From: Coleophoma eucalyptorum
Lineage: Eukaryota > Ascomycota > Leotiomycetes > Helotiales > Dermateaceae
Direction of reading: 5' to 3'
Length of the DNA: 64,000 nucleotides
Assembly: GCA_026120035.1 (NCBI GenBank)
Contig: JALRME010000047.1
Span: forward strand, 124,001 to 188,000
The position numbers and the translations under genes are program-made. Below the pieces are notes generated by a model. It saw only the letters and a program-made list of their open reading frames with translations. It was not told the origin of the DNA and did not search any database. Positions 10,813 through 21,736 of this stretch are shown in pieces; within the stretch, counting starts at the first letter, position 1, and each line of letters opens with the position of its first letter.

Positions 10813-12177
10813 ATGATTCACTGGTCATCTCTAATTATGTCTCCCTGGATGAACACCCCCAGTATAAGCAATGCTAGCAACAACAATAGTCCTGATAGTT
10901 CTAATATCTCGGAACCATACGGAACGCTATATACACCTAGATCGGAAAGTTTTCAGCAGCGAGGACTTCTCACAGCTGATCAGGAGAAATTGTTTATTGA
11001 CTTCTGCAACAAATGTCAGAAGGAAGGACTTTTGGATAATCCAGAAGGTCTTGGAGACACCGACTGTATGGTCGGTATTACTGACGACACAACACTTTTG
11101 TAAGATTTGTTTAAAGAATCCTGGTTGGGTTACAGTTTTCTGATAGAATCTAGCCGATTCCTTACTGCTCGACAATTCAACACTGACAAAGCATGCGAAT
11201 TCTTCAAAGATGCACACCGAGCTCGAACTACGAACAACCTATGGCATTTCTATGAATGCCTCGACGTCGATCTCTATCAGGAAACTGTAGTGCTCGTAAG
11301 TTTTCCATAGCTGTTCACCATGTAGATTCACTAAATGATCAAGCAAGTATCCCCAATGGACCGGACGTCGAGATAAGCGTGGACTGCCAGTCTGCCTCTT
11401 CGACATCTCAAAAGTTAATTCAAAGACCATTGAAGCTCATGACAAGTCTTCGAGTTCTGCTCAAGTGGTAGAGACTAGCCTACAAGCGCCAAGATCAGTT
11501 TCAAGTCAGATTTTGCGCGCATACGCAGTTCATGAGACCTTGACTCGTTTTATCATGCCACTATGCTCTGCAGCTTCCCTTGCTCCAGTCACCAAACAAG
11601 TTGTTATTGCCGATATATCTACAATAGGGATCAGACAGATTTGGGGGATAAGAAGTTATTTGGAAGATTTCAGTCGACTACTTGCGCAAAGTTATCCTGA
11701 GATCTTGGATCGTGTACTAGTAAGTTCATGAAACTAATTATGTCTAAATCATGTGTAGATTACGCCTCTACCTCTATATCACTTGCTAATAGACGGAAAT
11801 AACAGGTGATCGGATCGCCCTCTTCTCTTGCTACTATTTGGAAATGGGTAAAGGGCTGGATTGATCCTGTCACGGCCGCAAAGCTTCATTTTGTGTCTTC
11901 TGAAGAAGTCCAAGCAACATTGACCTCGTTGATTGATGTAGAGAATATACCTTGTAAATATGGAGGTAAACTTGAATTTGAGATTGGTATGTCGCCAATT
12001 TTGGATAGCGAGCTTCTTATGACGCTTGGATGGCAGCCATCTGATGCAAGTTTTCCAATGGGACCCATTCGATGGATGAATCTTTCTGGTGAGTCCAAAG
12101 CTGCAGTTGCAGTTGGAAGCTTTGAGGGAAAGAAGAGGTTCGAAGAGATTGCTCGTTTGGATTCTTCTGAATTCTGA
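10813..12177 (+). CDS. Sec14-like CRAL-TRIO phosphatidylinositol-transfer protein
   Basis: Four exons (10813-11099, 11154-11295, 11348-11719, 11806-12177) encode 390 residues. After a Ser/Asn-rich N-terminus the CRAL-TRIO N-domain reads DDTTLF|RFLTARQFNTDKA, with the Phe codon split by intron 1. The lipid-binding domain starts YPQWTGRRDKRGLPVCLFD after intron 2 and continues with VIADISTIGI, then VIGSPSSLATIWKWVKGWIDP and KLHFV. A GOLD-like tail ends at 12177. Sec14 proteins exchange phosphatidylinositol and phosphatidylcholine between membranes and feed phosphoinositide signalling. It shares a promoter region with the terpene synthase, but Sec14 paralogues are common and a role in that pathway is not shown. 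An alternative Met lies eight codons downstream (10837). Confidence 0.88.
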
Positions 12178-13110
12178 CGCGTGTTAGAACTATTCTAGTA
12201 GTTAAGGAAATATTTCACAGATTTCTGAAATTCTATGATTAAAGTGGTAGCAGAGATGTCTATAGGCTGGTTCTTGAAACCCAACTGGAAAAATTGGTAA
12301 AGTGCTCATACTTCTAATTGCGCAATTATAATATTTGTAATACAACTTGATGATCCTAGTCCTATGATCTGGTATTAATCCTTTTAAAATAATGGTTTAC
12401 TAGGGCATCATCAATGAGCCAAACGGGGCCCGATGGCATTTTATCCTACCCCGGGATCAGTATCTTCCAGAATCTCGTAAGCCTGAATTCTTTTATTTGG
12501 AGCGATTCAGGAAATATTACGCAAAACTATACAAATTGCGAGCTGCGCACCCGGTTTTCTTTGTTCATACCCTATAAATCTCCCTGCATTAATGATATTT
12601 GCAATAAGCATGAGCAAATAAAAACGAAGAAGTGGTACAACAATGGTCTTGATATCTTTGGGATGTCCGGCACCATTAGAGCATGTCACATGTCAAAATA
12701 ACCTACAAAACGCCCCATAAACCGCCCTTATCAGCTTGCGTGGCCATAAAAGCGATTGAAGAGGTAGCAATAATATCCATAGTTTGAGTGTATTTAATTT
12801 AGAGCTACTGTCCTCCACATCATACATAGTATTCAGCTTATGCTTTCACGTATGAAACTATATCTATAATATGCGAAGCGAATCCTAAATTCGAAATCAC
12901 CTCCATATACCAAGAGTATTCTAGTTAACTTGACTAGTATCCCTTAAGCTATATAAATGTATGAATACTTATAGATCTATTTATAACCAATATGAGGTAC
13001 TTAAGTAAAGAGAATATCCTGACGTGTCGCGGTTTGGCACCGCATCCTGACTAGCCAAGAGCTCAAATCTAACATGAAGACCTAGTAGATCCAGGTCTGC
13101 AGATCATAAC
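12178..13110. other. Gene-free stretch with a weak minus-strand coding relic
   Basis: No intact gene is visible. On the minus strand between about 12690 and 12400, broken frames give protein-like text (for example LRFYLLMLIANIINAG and AYEILEDTDPG) interrupted by stops. This may be an old gene relic that I cannot identify. The remainder is AT-rich. Confidence 0.3.
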
Positions 13111-13842
13111 TCATAATTCATTAATGTTCTTAATTATAGGAGCTCTCTCCATAAGCCGGTAAACCACTGTTGGGTAGCCTGCCCAGTTTGGGTTGTTCTC
13201 GCCACCGTTCAATGCAATATCCTCAATAACCACAAACCCACAAGACTCATATAGCGGTGTCCCAGCATGACTGGCTTCGACAAAGCATCTAATACCCAAG
13301 GAATCCGCTTTCTCAGTACCCCATTTAACTAACAACTTTGCGGCTCCTCGTCGATGCCACGAAGGATCTGTAAAGCAGAGATCTAACAGAGCACAAGGGC
13401 CCTGAACATGATCTCTCCTCCGCTGGTAGAACTCATGCAAAATCCAGTCAACATAGGGCCTGTCATTGACTCCTGCACCTGGCGGAACATTACTAATGCC
13501 CGCCTCCTTATCTTGAACCCAAGTTGCAGAGACTTGATCCGGCCAACGCTTTCCCTCCGCCGCCGTTTTCAAGGGGCTCCAGAAAAGCCACTTGGCGGCA
13601 GCAATGATTGTTTCCACGCCGGTTTCTGCATCCCGATTCACAATCTTGATCCATTCGAATTTGCTATCCTTCAAAGTCTCAAGTTGCCTTTGCACTGTTT
13701 TTTCATAGACTTCTTGTGTGGGTGGTTGTGGTGAAGGGTAAATTACTCTGTGCAGAGAATCCATAGGATGGAAGGCAGCATATTGACTCCGCACTATGCT
13801 ATATAAATCGGCTTCTGATACTGGCTGTAGTTCAAGAGGCAT
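13111..13842 (-). CDS. GNAT-family N-acetyltransferase
   Basis: A single-exon gene of 243 residues starts at Met 13842 (MPLELQPVSEAD), chosen over an in-frame Met 36 codons upstream because the protein-like GNAT fold begins here. The acetyl-CoA binding motif A is visible as LLDLCFTDPSWHRRGAAKLLVKWG, where R-R-G-A-A is the pyrophosphate loop, followed by ASHAGTPLYESCGF in motif B. The N-terminal half carries the extended insertion with WVQDKEAG seen in many fungal GNATs of about 220-250 residues. The acceptor substrate is unknown. It lies between an AT-rich spacer and the Aro8-like gene, on the same strand as the latter and about 700 bp from its stop, so not an operon-like pair. Confidence 0.85.
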   Translation of the reverse strand: MPLELQPVSEADLYSIVRSQYAAFHPMDSLHRVIYPSPQPPTQEVYEKTVQRQLETLKDSKFEWIKIVNRDAETGVETIIAAAKWLFWSPLKTAAEGKRWPDQVSATWVQDKEAGISNVPPGAGVNDRPYVDWILHEFYQRRRDHVQGPCALLDLCFTDPSWHRRGAAKLLVKWGTEKADSLGIRCFVEASHAGTPLYESCGFVVIEDIALNGGENNPNWAGYPTVVYRLMERAPIIKNINEL

Positions 13843-14547
13843 ATTGAAATGAGAAATAGAGAGTATAAACAGCTGACTGTGAAGTGAACGAAGAATAATC
13901 TCGAGAGTTTGGATGAACCGGTGACAACGAATCCCTAATTTATATGGCAACGAAAGTGAGTCACGATTAATACCAATACAAAGAGGCCGCGTGTGTCGGG
14001 GGTGAGAGTCAGCTTCTACAACCTATATTACACAAGCCAAATGGAAGGAAGTGGATAGTTCAGGTCGTTGGTGTGCAGACTTAATGACTCATTCAACCAT
14101 GAAACGGTTCACTCTTAATGTCGATCCACTCCCGCCGACCCCTGCCACCGAAATAGGCAGGAGGAGAATATTCCCTTATAAACTGGGTAACTATTTCATT
14201 TCCATGCTAACTTTGTAGATTACCCATCATTCCCTCCGTCGGGCCCTTTTCTCGACGCCTCATCTTATCGTTGCTTTTGACTCCTTACTCCTTCATTGCT
14301 CTTTTACACCTATGATAGGCACAAGAAATTCGTTGTGGCCAACCGAATGCAGACCCCTCTAAATTATTAAGTTTCAAAAGACGCACTGTACTCTATTTCT
14401 ATGCTTGAACCCTCTACTGTCTAAAACTCCCAAAAGATTTCAATCTCCGTGCCGCAACAAGTTCCGAGCCCAGGTGTGCCACACCCCACCTCCTCCAAGC
14501 CATCTAGCTCAGTTCAACATCTTCCCTCATTCCTTTAAAATGCATCC
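13843..14547. other. Intergenic region upstream of the GNAT gene
   Basis: This 705 bp stretch holds the GNAT promoter and the 3' flank of the aminotransferase. A pyrimidine-rich part lies at about 14220-14320. No ORF with coding character is seen. Confidence 0.4.
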
Positions 14548-16065
14548 CTACACAAGTTCGAATTCCGACTTTATCGCATCCCCAAATCGCTTCACCGCTT
14601 CAGTCAAATCGGCCTCAGGGGCAGCAGCAAACGTTAAGCGAAAAGACACCGCTCGTACTCGTCCCTTTTCAGCGGCAAACCAACTTCCCTTATTGACCAA
14701 GACACTGCGACTGGCGCTCTGTAAGTAGATTTTATTTTCAACATCGTCGATTTGAACGTTTTCCTGATATTCCTTCTCGCTGGCTATTCGCTGTATATGC
14801 GGGTGTTTTCGCCAGTCTATGGTAACCCAGACGAACATGCCATAGGCAGGTACATTCCAGGTAGCTATCGTACCCGGGATATATTTTTTGCAGGCCTCGA
14901 TCAATATGTCACGCCTTACACGATATCTGTATGAAAGATTGGCTAGCCACTTAATAAATCCTTCGTGTCCCCATGTTTCATCCAAGAGCTTATACACCAT
15001 GACTTGGGATATGCCGCTCGGGGTGACAACGCTTACCTCGTGATGGTTGAGAAATCGGTTGACTATTTGGGATGAAGCAGTCAGCCAGCCACAACGTAAG
15101 CCCGGGCCGAGAATTTTAGATGCTGATTCAAGTCTGAGAACTCGGCCAGACCTATCCAGTGACAAGTAAGATGGGGGTAGTTGCTCGAGGAAGCTGTCCT
15201 GGTCTGCAAGCCCTGTAGCCGCTTCATCCAATGCTCCCATTTGAATCAGGTAATAGGGATCATCTTCAATTATATAAATATCATGCTTCTCAGCAACTTC
15301 GTAGATCAGCCTCCTTCTCTCGGCTGATTGGGTGGCTCCGGTGGGATTTTGGCCTGTAGGGATGGTATATAACACCTTCGGCTTTGGTCCTCGTGAGGTA
15401 TCCCAAGTACTGAGAGTCAGATCCAGGTCATCGGGAAGCAGACCTTCAGCATCCATCTTAATGCCCTGGATTTTGATTCCGAGAGGTGTGGCACACTCAA
15501 TTGTCCCAGAGTATGTAAACTCCTCGCAGAGCAAGTAGTCTCCGACGTTGAAGAATGTGCGGAAGGCAGTCTCTAGTGCGGCTGTAGTACCGCATGTTAG
15601 ACAACATTCCCAGTCTGAATAAGGAGGGTTGTGAACAATTTCGATATGTTCGGTGACGAATCGAAGCAATTGGGGTGAACCAGCGGCATAGCCATAGTTC
15701 AAAGCTACGCCCAGATCGTAGGAGCCGCTTGACCTTTCCGATTGCATCACTGCTGGTTCTTTGGAATTACTGTCATTAGAATGGAAAGTAACAGATTCCC
15801 ATGGGAAATTCTCTGGGGCAGGTCTTGCCGTGCCCAAACTGATTGCCCCCGTCCCGGCAACACTGGTCTCGCCCTTCAATGTTGCTCCTTTACGGTTCCT
15901 GCTCTCCCGGCTTATGAAACGGTCCAAGCTTTTTGCTTTCGGCTTTAAAAATGCCGCTGGAGACTTAAATGCTTTTGATTTTATGTGTGGAGCAGCACCT
16001 TCAGGTAATGTGGCCTGGCTCTGGCGCAGGGCCTGCACTGTGGCAGTCGTCAGGGTGGATGACAT
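14548..16065 (-). CDS. PLP-dependent aminotransferase, Aro8/2-aminoadipate type
   Basis: An uninterrupted 505-residue class I/II aminotransferase. Visible landmarks are NYGYAAGSPQLLRFV (substrate loop), CGTTAALETAFRTF, YTIPTGQNPTGAT with the cofactor-contacting Asn near 240, IIEDDPYY with the Asp that binds the pyridine nitrogen near 268, and the Schiff-base lysine in SASKILGPGLRCGW near 317. Aro8-type enzymes transaminate aromatic amino acids or 2-aminoadipate against 2-oxoglutarate in the cytosol, linking amino-acid catabolism and lysine biosynthesis. The N-terminal 60 residues are basic and low in complexity, but the fungal family commonly has such an extension. No intron is needed. Function in a neighbouring pathway is not implied by the sequence. 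Confidence 0.9.
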   Translation of the reverse strand: MSSTLTTATVQALRQSQATLPEGAAPHIKSKAFKSPAAFLKPKAKSLDRFISRESRNRKGATLKGETSVAGTGAISLGTARPAPENFPWESVTFHSNDSNSKEPAVMQSERSSGSYDLGVALNYGYAAGSPQLLRFVTEHIEIVHNPPYSDWECCLTCGTTAALETAFRTFFNVGDYLLCEEFTYSGTIECATPLGIKIQGIKMDAEGLLPDDLDLTLSTWDTSRGPKPKVLYTIPTGQNPTGATQSAERRRLIYEVAEKHDIYIIEDDPYYLIQMGALDEAATGLADQDSFLEQLPPSYLSLDRSGRVLRLESASKILGPGLRCGWLTASSQIVNRFLNHHEVSVVTPSGISQVMVYKLLDETWGHEGFIKWLANLSYRYRVRRDILIEACKKYIPGTIATWNVPAYGMFVWVTIDWRKHPHIQRIASEKEYQENVQIDDVENKIYLQSASRSVLVNKGSWFAAEKGRVRAVSFRLTFAAAPEADLTEAVKRFGDAIKSEFELV

Positions 16066-16298
16066 TGGTGGCCGATATATTGGATCTTAGCAGATGCTGT
16101 GCCTTGAAAAATGCCAAAAAGTATGAACAATGCTTCAGGATAGGTGGTAGTTGTTCATAAAGAGATTATCTTATCGATTATTTATAAGATCCGCGTTCTG
16201 GTTAAGCGACGAGAATCGGACCGGAGTTTTTCGAACGTCTCGGAGAACACCAGTTTCTCGGAGTGAACCTGCCCCACTCTGTTCTAAATTGCGGTTAA

Positions 16299-18702
16299 TC
16301 AAGTTCCTGTCGAGTTCTCTAAACCGACTAGGGATGGATGACCCGCAAGATTATGCCAAAAATTCAACTCAAACTCCCAGGATTCGGAACTTATCCAGGG
16401 ATTCCAATCCTCGTTCCAATTGTTGCTGAGCATTTGTTCTTGAAGAGCCGCCGACTCGTTTCGTAGGTGACCAGATGTAACTGCATCTAAAACATTTTGG
16501 ATCGTCAGCGTCGCCCTGGACAACAAGGCGTAATTGGGCTCTCCAAGCTGCACGATTCCACCGAGCTGGACCTCAGCAACCAGAATGGTCAAATCCTGAA
16601 GCATTTTGGACCGGGAGATATCATTGTTCGGTTCTTTACCGACTGTATTATTAAGGAGGGCCAGTGAAATGACCCCAGCCGCTGGCAGGCCATAGTATGC
16701 AACCTGGCGTAGACAAGTAAGGACACGATACTTGAGCGAGATATACGGATTTCAAGGGGACTGGTTAACTGTACATACCTTCCAAATCAAACCAACGCCC
16801 GAGTTCACCATCTGGTCCCGGAGCACTATAGCCTCTACAGCCAGCGATAGCATCTCTTGGGAAACTGCAAGTAAGATTGCATCATGCTCCGAGAGATGAC
16901 GTACAAGCACGAGACGAAGCAGGAACAGCATTTGCAGGTGATTGAGACGGGTGTGAGCCAAAAAGTCACGCCCAAATGAGCTCCCATCATAGTTCCTCAG
17001 ACTTTTTTCTATACGAAAGTGTGCAGGAAGAGCGTTCCACTGCATCTCTGCTCGTGTTTGGATTTCCCTGCTAATGTAAGTATGTACTTACTCCCTCGCC
17101 TTTCAACTTACCCAGCCATGCGAATCTTTTTGTCCCGGTCTGTATCCCGAAATAATTCTAGAATTTCTTCCTTTAAGAGCGCCCATATGGCTGACCTTTT
17201 GGTGTCGGCTATGTAGTTAATCTTTTCATCGAGGGCCCACACGGTATCATTTTGGAGCGCACCAGTACCTACACTGGTGTCTATCGCATCAGCCCTATTT
17301 GACGGGATCTGGAAGTAGCAGAACCTCCCATTGATTCGTGGGGGGCGGCCTAAAAAGATAGCAACATTCTTGTCAGCGGTATAGACTCGGGCAAAGACCG
17401 ATTTGCGCAAGTTAGCCAGGAAAGGAGGCACATGGGGTCCAATTTCAATTTTCTCCTGGTAGCCCAAGGCAAATAGAGAACTTGTCACGTCTCCTAGCTT
17501 ACGCCAGGAAAGGTAACCTGCAATTTTAGTTAGAAGGGACATGTCTCATTTGGTAAAGATGATTTGCATGCATCAGGGGAGTGGAAACTATGGACAGGTC
17601 CCACTTACTTTGATCACCATCAACAAAGGTGTGTACGATCCAATTTTCATATTGAAAGACGAGTTGCAAGTCATTTAAACAATCCAGCGACAAGCTCAAC
17701 TCTAGGCACCGATCGGAGATGCTGGTCACTTGCTGTTGGAGCCGCCGCCGCTCCTCTTCAACCATGTATAGCGGCGCAAAACCTGGGACATCGATGGTGG
17801 CCCGGCTCGCGGCGGCAAACACCAGACCGAGGGTCTCCCAGCGGATGTGACCCCCGTTGAAATGGTCCAGAAAATCGGCCAAGGTAGAGGACTGGACCAT
17901 GGAGAAGGGTCTGTAGGAGTTCTTGAGCAGAAGCTTCGAACAGCCGAGGGCCCAATCGTCTGGGCCGTCTATGGCTAACGACCACATCTCTTCAACCGAC
18001 TGCACGCATCGGCCGAGAAAAGGGCCGGCCAGAGGGAAGTTGGTGCCCTTGGACACCCACACCTTGATCAGGTCCTTCAGATGTACGATCTTGACCGTAT
18101 CTAGGACATGCTTTAAGAGCCGGGCTCCCCGTAGAGCGAGGTGATCATTGTCGTTGAAAGAAGCATTGGCGGCCACAACGGCGGATGGGTTCATCCGGGT
18201 TGGACTGGTTGGGGAAATATGATTGAAAATAGCCTCATGGCTGGAAGAGCCCAGGAAACCTGGATTTGGGTAGCGATGGCGTCGTGGGGGCGAGGGAACG
18301 GAGAACTGTTCGGGGGTCGATGCTGGCGATGGTGTCAGAATCACCGTATGGTGACCGGTGGTGCTATTAGTATTGATGTTGCTACTGGTTTTGTGGTTGC
18401 CATCATTATTGCTGAGGTCATTGTTAGCGAGCTACCGTACGTGCCTCCATACGCCGTATGTATAGGTCACGTGAATTGGGATGGATGGGTGGAATTAAGT
18501 ACGTGTTGAGCTGCCTTACGATGAGAGGAGGACAGTGAGTATCGCTGCTGTGTACCACGTGACGTCTCTGGAAGGGACTGGCACGATAGACACATTGGAC
18601 AGACTTGGTGCGAAGGCGACAGCGAGAACAGACAGGGTGTTGGTGGTCGCATCGAAGCCGAGATCGTCGGCATGGTTCACACGCAGCTAGTCGATTACTC
18701 AT
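16299..18702 (-). CDS. Zn(II)2Cys6 transcription factor with fungal_TF_MHR-like middle region
   Basis: Five exons (18702-18520, 18431-17609, 17517-17112, 17067-16779, 16703-16299) encode 701 residues. The DNA-binding cluster is at the very N-terminus: CEPCRRSRLRCD then CSRCRLRTKSVQC, spacing C-X2-C-X6-C-X6-C-X2-C-X8-C, followed by a SPFQRR basic tail. A Ser/Pro/Asn linker precedes the middle homology region, recognised by IRWETLGLVFAAASRA, GDQSYLSWRKLGDV (Ser split by intron 2), GRPPRINGRFC, and EIQTRAEMQWNALPAHF restored by intron 3. WKVAYYGLPAAGV is restored by intron 4. Such proteins bind CGG-type half-sites as dimers and often control metabolite genes. The target genes cannot be assigned. 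An upstream in-frame Met at 18738 is possible. Confidence 0.88.
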
Positions 18703-19308
18703 GTTTCTGCACGTCCTTTGTCCGCACGGAGAAAGCAAATAAATGCATATAGGTAACGTATGTGAATATCGGTCACCAAGAGAGGAGAGAAGGAGAAGGA
18801 GGAGAATGAGAAAGTGGACGTCGGAACGGAGGATGAAAGTCCTGTACAGCCCAAGCCAAAGATGGGGTGGTAGTAGGTGTAGGTGGTAGGTGGTGGAATA
18901 ATAATCTAAGCGAAGATCTGAGCGAGGATCTTGACCGGTTGAGGTCCGGTATCAAGAAGCTCCTGTTCTCTCCTTTGGGTTAGCTTTCACCGATACATAC
19001 CGGTCCGCTGCGTTAGTACAGGACCTCAGGCGATAGAAGGGCGGTTCATAGTGACCAAGGCAGAGCAAATGATATCTATACACAAGTTTCGCTTGGGTAT
19101 TGGAAAGAGAGGCGGTAAACACATATCCCTCCTCTTCTTTTCCTTCCACTTTGCCTTTTCGGCTTTCTCTTCCTCGTCTTCTTCTTCCTTCCTCTCCAAA
19201 GGCTACTTTCACGGATCTCCACATCAAAGTTTGGAAAGGTGCCCGGATTACCACAATCTTGCCACTTGCTCCGATTTAAACTATGTAGCATATCTAGAAA
19301 CTCTTTGC
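18703..19308. promoter_or_regulatory. Promoter region of the Zn2Cys6 regulator, with strand-skewed tracts
   Basis: A purine-rich stretch (18778-18815) and a pyrimidine-rich stretch (about 19127-19198) flank the centre of this 606 bp gap. The ORFs here are low-complexity shadows of these tracts. Such tracts are common in fungal promoters and 5' untranslated regions. Confidence 0.35.
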
Positions 19309-20523
19309 TTAGCACCAAGCATAGTGCTCGTTATTTATCCATTGTGGTGCTTCCCCCTCTTCGCCGTTTTCATCATACCATAGACCACTAGCAATGCTCT
19401 CTTCTTTCCTTTCGACTACTAAATATTCAATTCCACTTTGAACAATCATATCTTGAACTGTCGGTGTAGTGTGCCACAGCTTCACTTGATCAAGCTTCCA
19501 CTCGGCTGCCTCGTCCTGAGCAGCCTCCAGAACTGCTTTCAGATAGCCAACTTGTTCGCCATATACAACTTTATGCAAATCTTTCTGACTGTTTAATGAA
19601 GAGTTGCTCACCAGATCACCCTTTTCGACGACAAGTCGTAGAATATACAGTGTGTTATCACCCAATTTATCATCGGGGTGTGTGTAATAGCGGTGTGTCC
19701 ATATTGCCCATATTCGACTACCTGGTGGCCCTGCAATTGCTCCTTTAGCAGGTGGTACCTTTCCAAAAAGCATACCACAGGCAAAATCTTCCTTAGCTAT
19801 GTGCCAAAGCATATGGTCAACATCTGGCATAATCGTCACACGCCTCTTGATCCCTTCAGCTGGAATTTCCATCATCTTCCTGGTCATGAATTCGTCTTCT
19901 TCGCATAGCTTTGGAAGGTCCTGCGACAGAAGCTGTTGGGCCCAGGGGCGAAGAGGAATTTTGGAGGGATGAAATACAACGTGAGAGTTTGTCGGACTTG
20001 GGTGCCAGCCTAAATTTGCATAGTATTTCTTGCCAATATCCGAGTAGAGTATGCTTCCAACACATCCATTTGGCTCTGCCTGCCAGTTTTGAAGAACCTT
20101 GGCTAGTTCTCGCATCATGCGCGGTGCGTAACCTCGACTGCGGTAGGTAGGTGGACAGAAAACACTAGCAATACCATGAACAATAGTATCACTGACATTT
20201 CCATCCATATCGCTCATCAATGCACGTTTGCGAAAACTTTCACAGGAGCTCAAAATTTGTCGCTGCTCTGGAGCAAGATTCAGATCCACCAAGACCCAGG
20301 TCGTCATTCCACCATCCTTTGCCAATGGTACAGTCGTCAAATAAAGGGATTCTTTGAGATAGTCTGGCAAAGTGAATGAATCTTTCCACGAGGCCGAGGT
20401 ATTGGTCCAAATGGTGGCACATTCCGCTTTGGTAGGATGGCTTAAACCTAGTTCGGATGACTTAGAATCGGGTAAATTGCAGTCATCTGGTAACAACTCC
20501 ATAGTGGTCATTGTATCCAACAC
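19309..20523 (-). CDS. LYC1-like GNAT acetyltransferase (lysine N6-acetyltransferase type)
   Basis: A single-exon protein of 404 residues matching the fungal LYC1 length. The N-terminal GNAT half contains GIASVFCPPTYRSRGYAPRMMREL, where R-S-R-G-Y-A is the acetyl-CoA loop, followed by VGSILYSDIGKKYYANLGWHPSPTNSH. The C-terminal half has the LYC1-specific region with a Trp-rich stretch (SRIWAIWTHRYY) and ends HYAWC. LYC1 starts fungal lysine catabolism by acetylating the epsilon amino group in the cytosol. The similarity is judged by eye. Another LYC1-family acetyltransferase with a different amine substrate is possible. Confidence 0.75.
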   Translation of the reverse strand: MLDTMTTMELLPDDCNLPDSKSSELGLSHPTKAECATIWTNTSASWKDSFTLPDYLKESLYLTTVPLAKDGGMTTWVLVDLNLAPEQRQILSSCESFRKRALMSDMDGNVSDTIVHGIASVFCPPTYRSRGYAPRMMRELAKVLQNWQAEPNGCVGSILYSDIGKKYYANLGWHPSPTNSHVVFHPSKIPLRPWAQQLLSQDLPKLCEEDEFMTRKMMEIPAEGIKRRVTIMPDVDHMLWHIAKEDFACGMLFGKVPPAKGAIAGPPGSRIWAIWTHRYYTHPDDKLGDNTLYILRLVVEKGDLVSNSSLNSQKDLHKVVYGEQVGYLKAVLEAAQDEAAEWKLDQVKLWHTTPTVQDMIVQSGIEYLVVERKEESIASGLWYDENGEEGEAPQWINNEHYAWC

Positions 20524-21736
20524 TTTTGTGTGCGGCTGAGGAATCTAAGATAGTACAGGACTCTTTGTGCCATAAGGAGGATATTAGTCAAGATTTTAGA
20601 GTTTACTAGCACAACTCAAAAGTGGGCATAGGTCGGCCCAGATTAATAAATTACACTTCTCCCCCTCGATGTGTGTTCTTGGGGCAAACTTTACCTTCAA
20701 CCTGGAGACTTGGAAAGCTTGAGTTTTTCAAGAAAGCACTCTCTTCGAAAGCCCCCTCTTGCTAGGGAGCTCCGCATCGTAATAGGCTTGTAACTCTAGA
20801 ACCGACACGCCATCCCTGCCGATGTTAACATCTTGTAAGATAACCGTTACGTAGTCTCGAGGTAAATTTTTAAGGTATAGGTTCTTTGATGAGTTTCAAT
20901 AAGCTTGGTCCCAGAGATCCAGGTCTTCGTCTACAACAAATCATACAAATGAGGAAATGGTGCTAACTTGCTTGCGAGACGAATTGAGGGGAGGGCATAC
21001 GGATAGGTTAGCTCAAAAGTACTCAGAGCTGTATATCTTGATCTTCGGTTTCTTTAGAAAGCATGACATGATGCTTCAAGAAGCTGACTCTGAAGTGTCT
21101 TGACGCTGGTGTCGTGAATGTGCAGAGGTCACATGCAGTTCAATCACCTGACACGGTTGCGAAGAGGGGCAGTTCTCGTGAATAACCTTGCAGACCCCCA
21201 TTCATCCTCGTCTTGCCCTATTCTTAGGTTTCATCAGAATCAGTCCATTACAAACGCAACTTGATAGGTCTCGGTAACAGGTATAATTTACCTAACATAA
21301 CTTAAATTCCAAGCTTTAAATTTAGCTTGTAGCGTTAGCCCTAGGTGTTTATCAATTTTATCTGGGGAACATAGGAGGACAGGGAGCTTGAATCAAATTG
21401 ACTTGCCCACAGTGTAAAAGATAGGCGCAAGGTTCTATACTACTGGATGTTACATTAGGTAAGGGCTGGCTTAAAATACAATTGGCGCACAAGATAAAAT
21501 GGCGTGATGCACTCTGTACGATAAAACAACAAAAATGCAAAGAATTCTACATTTGTATACAATAACCGATATCATTCTCGTCTAATTGGTGCTTGAAGGA
21601 CAATGAACCAGGCCTTACGTCACTTCGAATATTTTTGGACAAGGTCAACTGAGTACTTGTAAGGCACGACCCCAAGCCTCCTCATCTTGGCCATTCAGAT
21701 ACTTATGTTTTAGACAATATACCTCACGCTAGAAAT
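20524..21736. other. 1.2 kb divergent intergenic region, no gene seen
   Basis: It lies between LYC1-like (leftward) and the methyltransferase (rightward). No coding ORF, RNA gene or strong repeat was recognised. Confidence 0.4.
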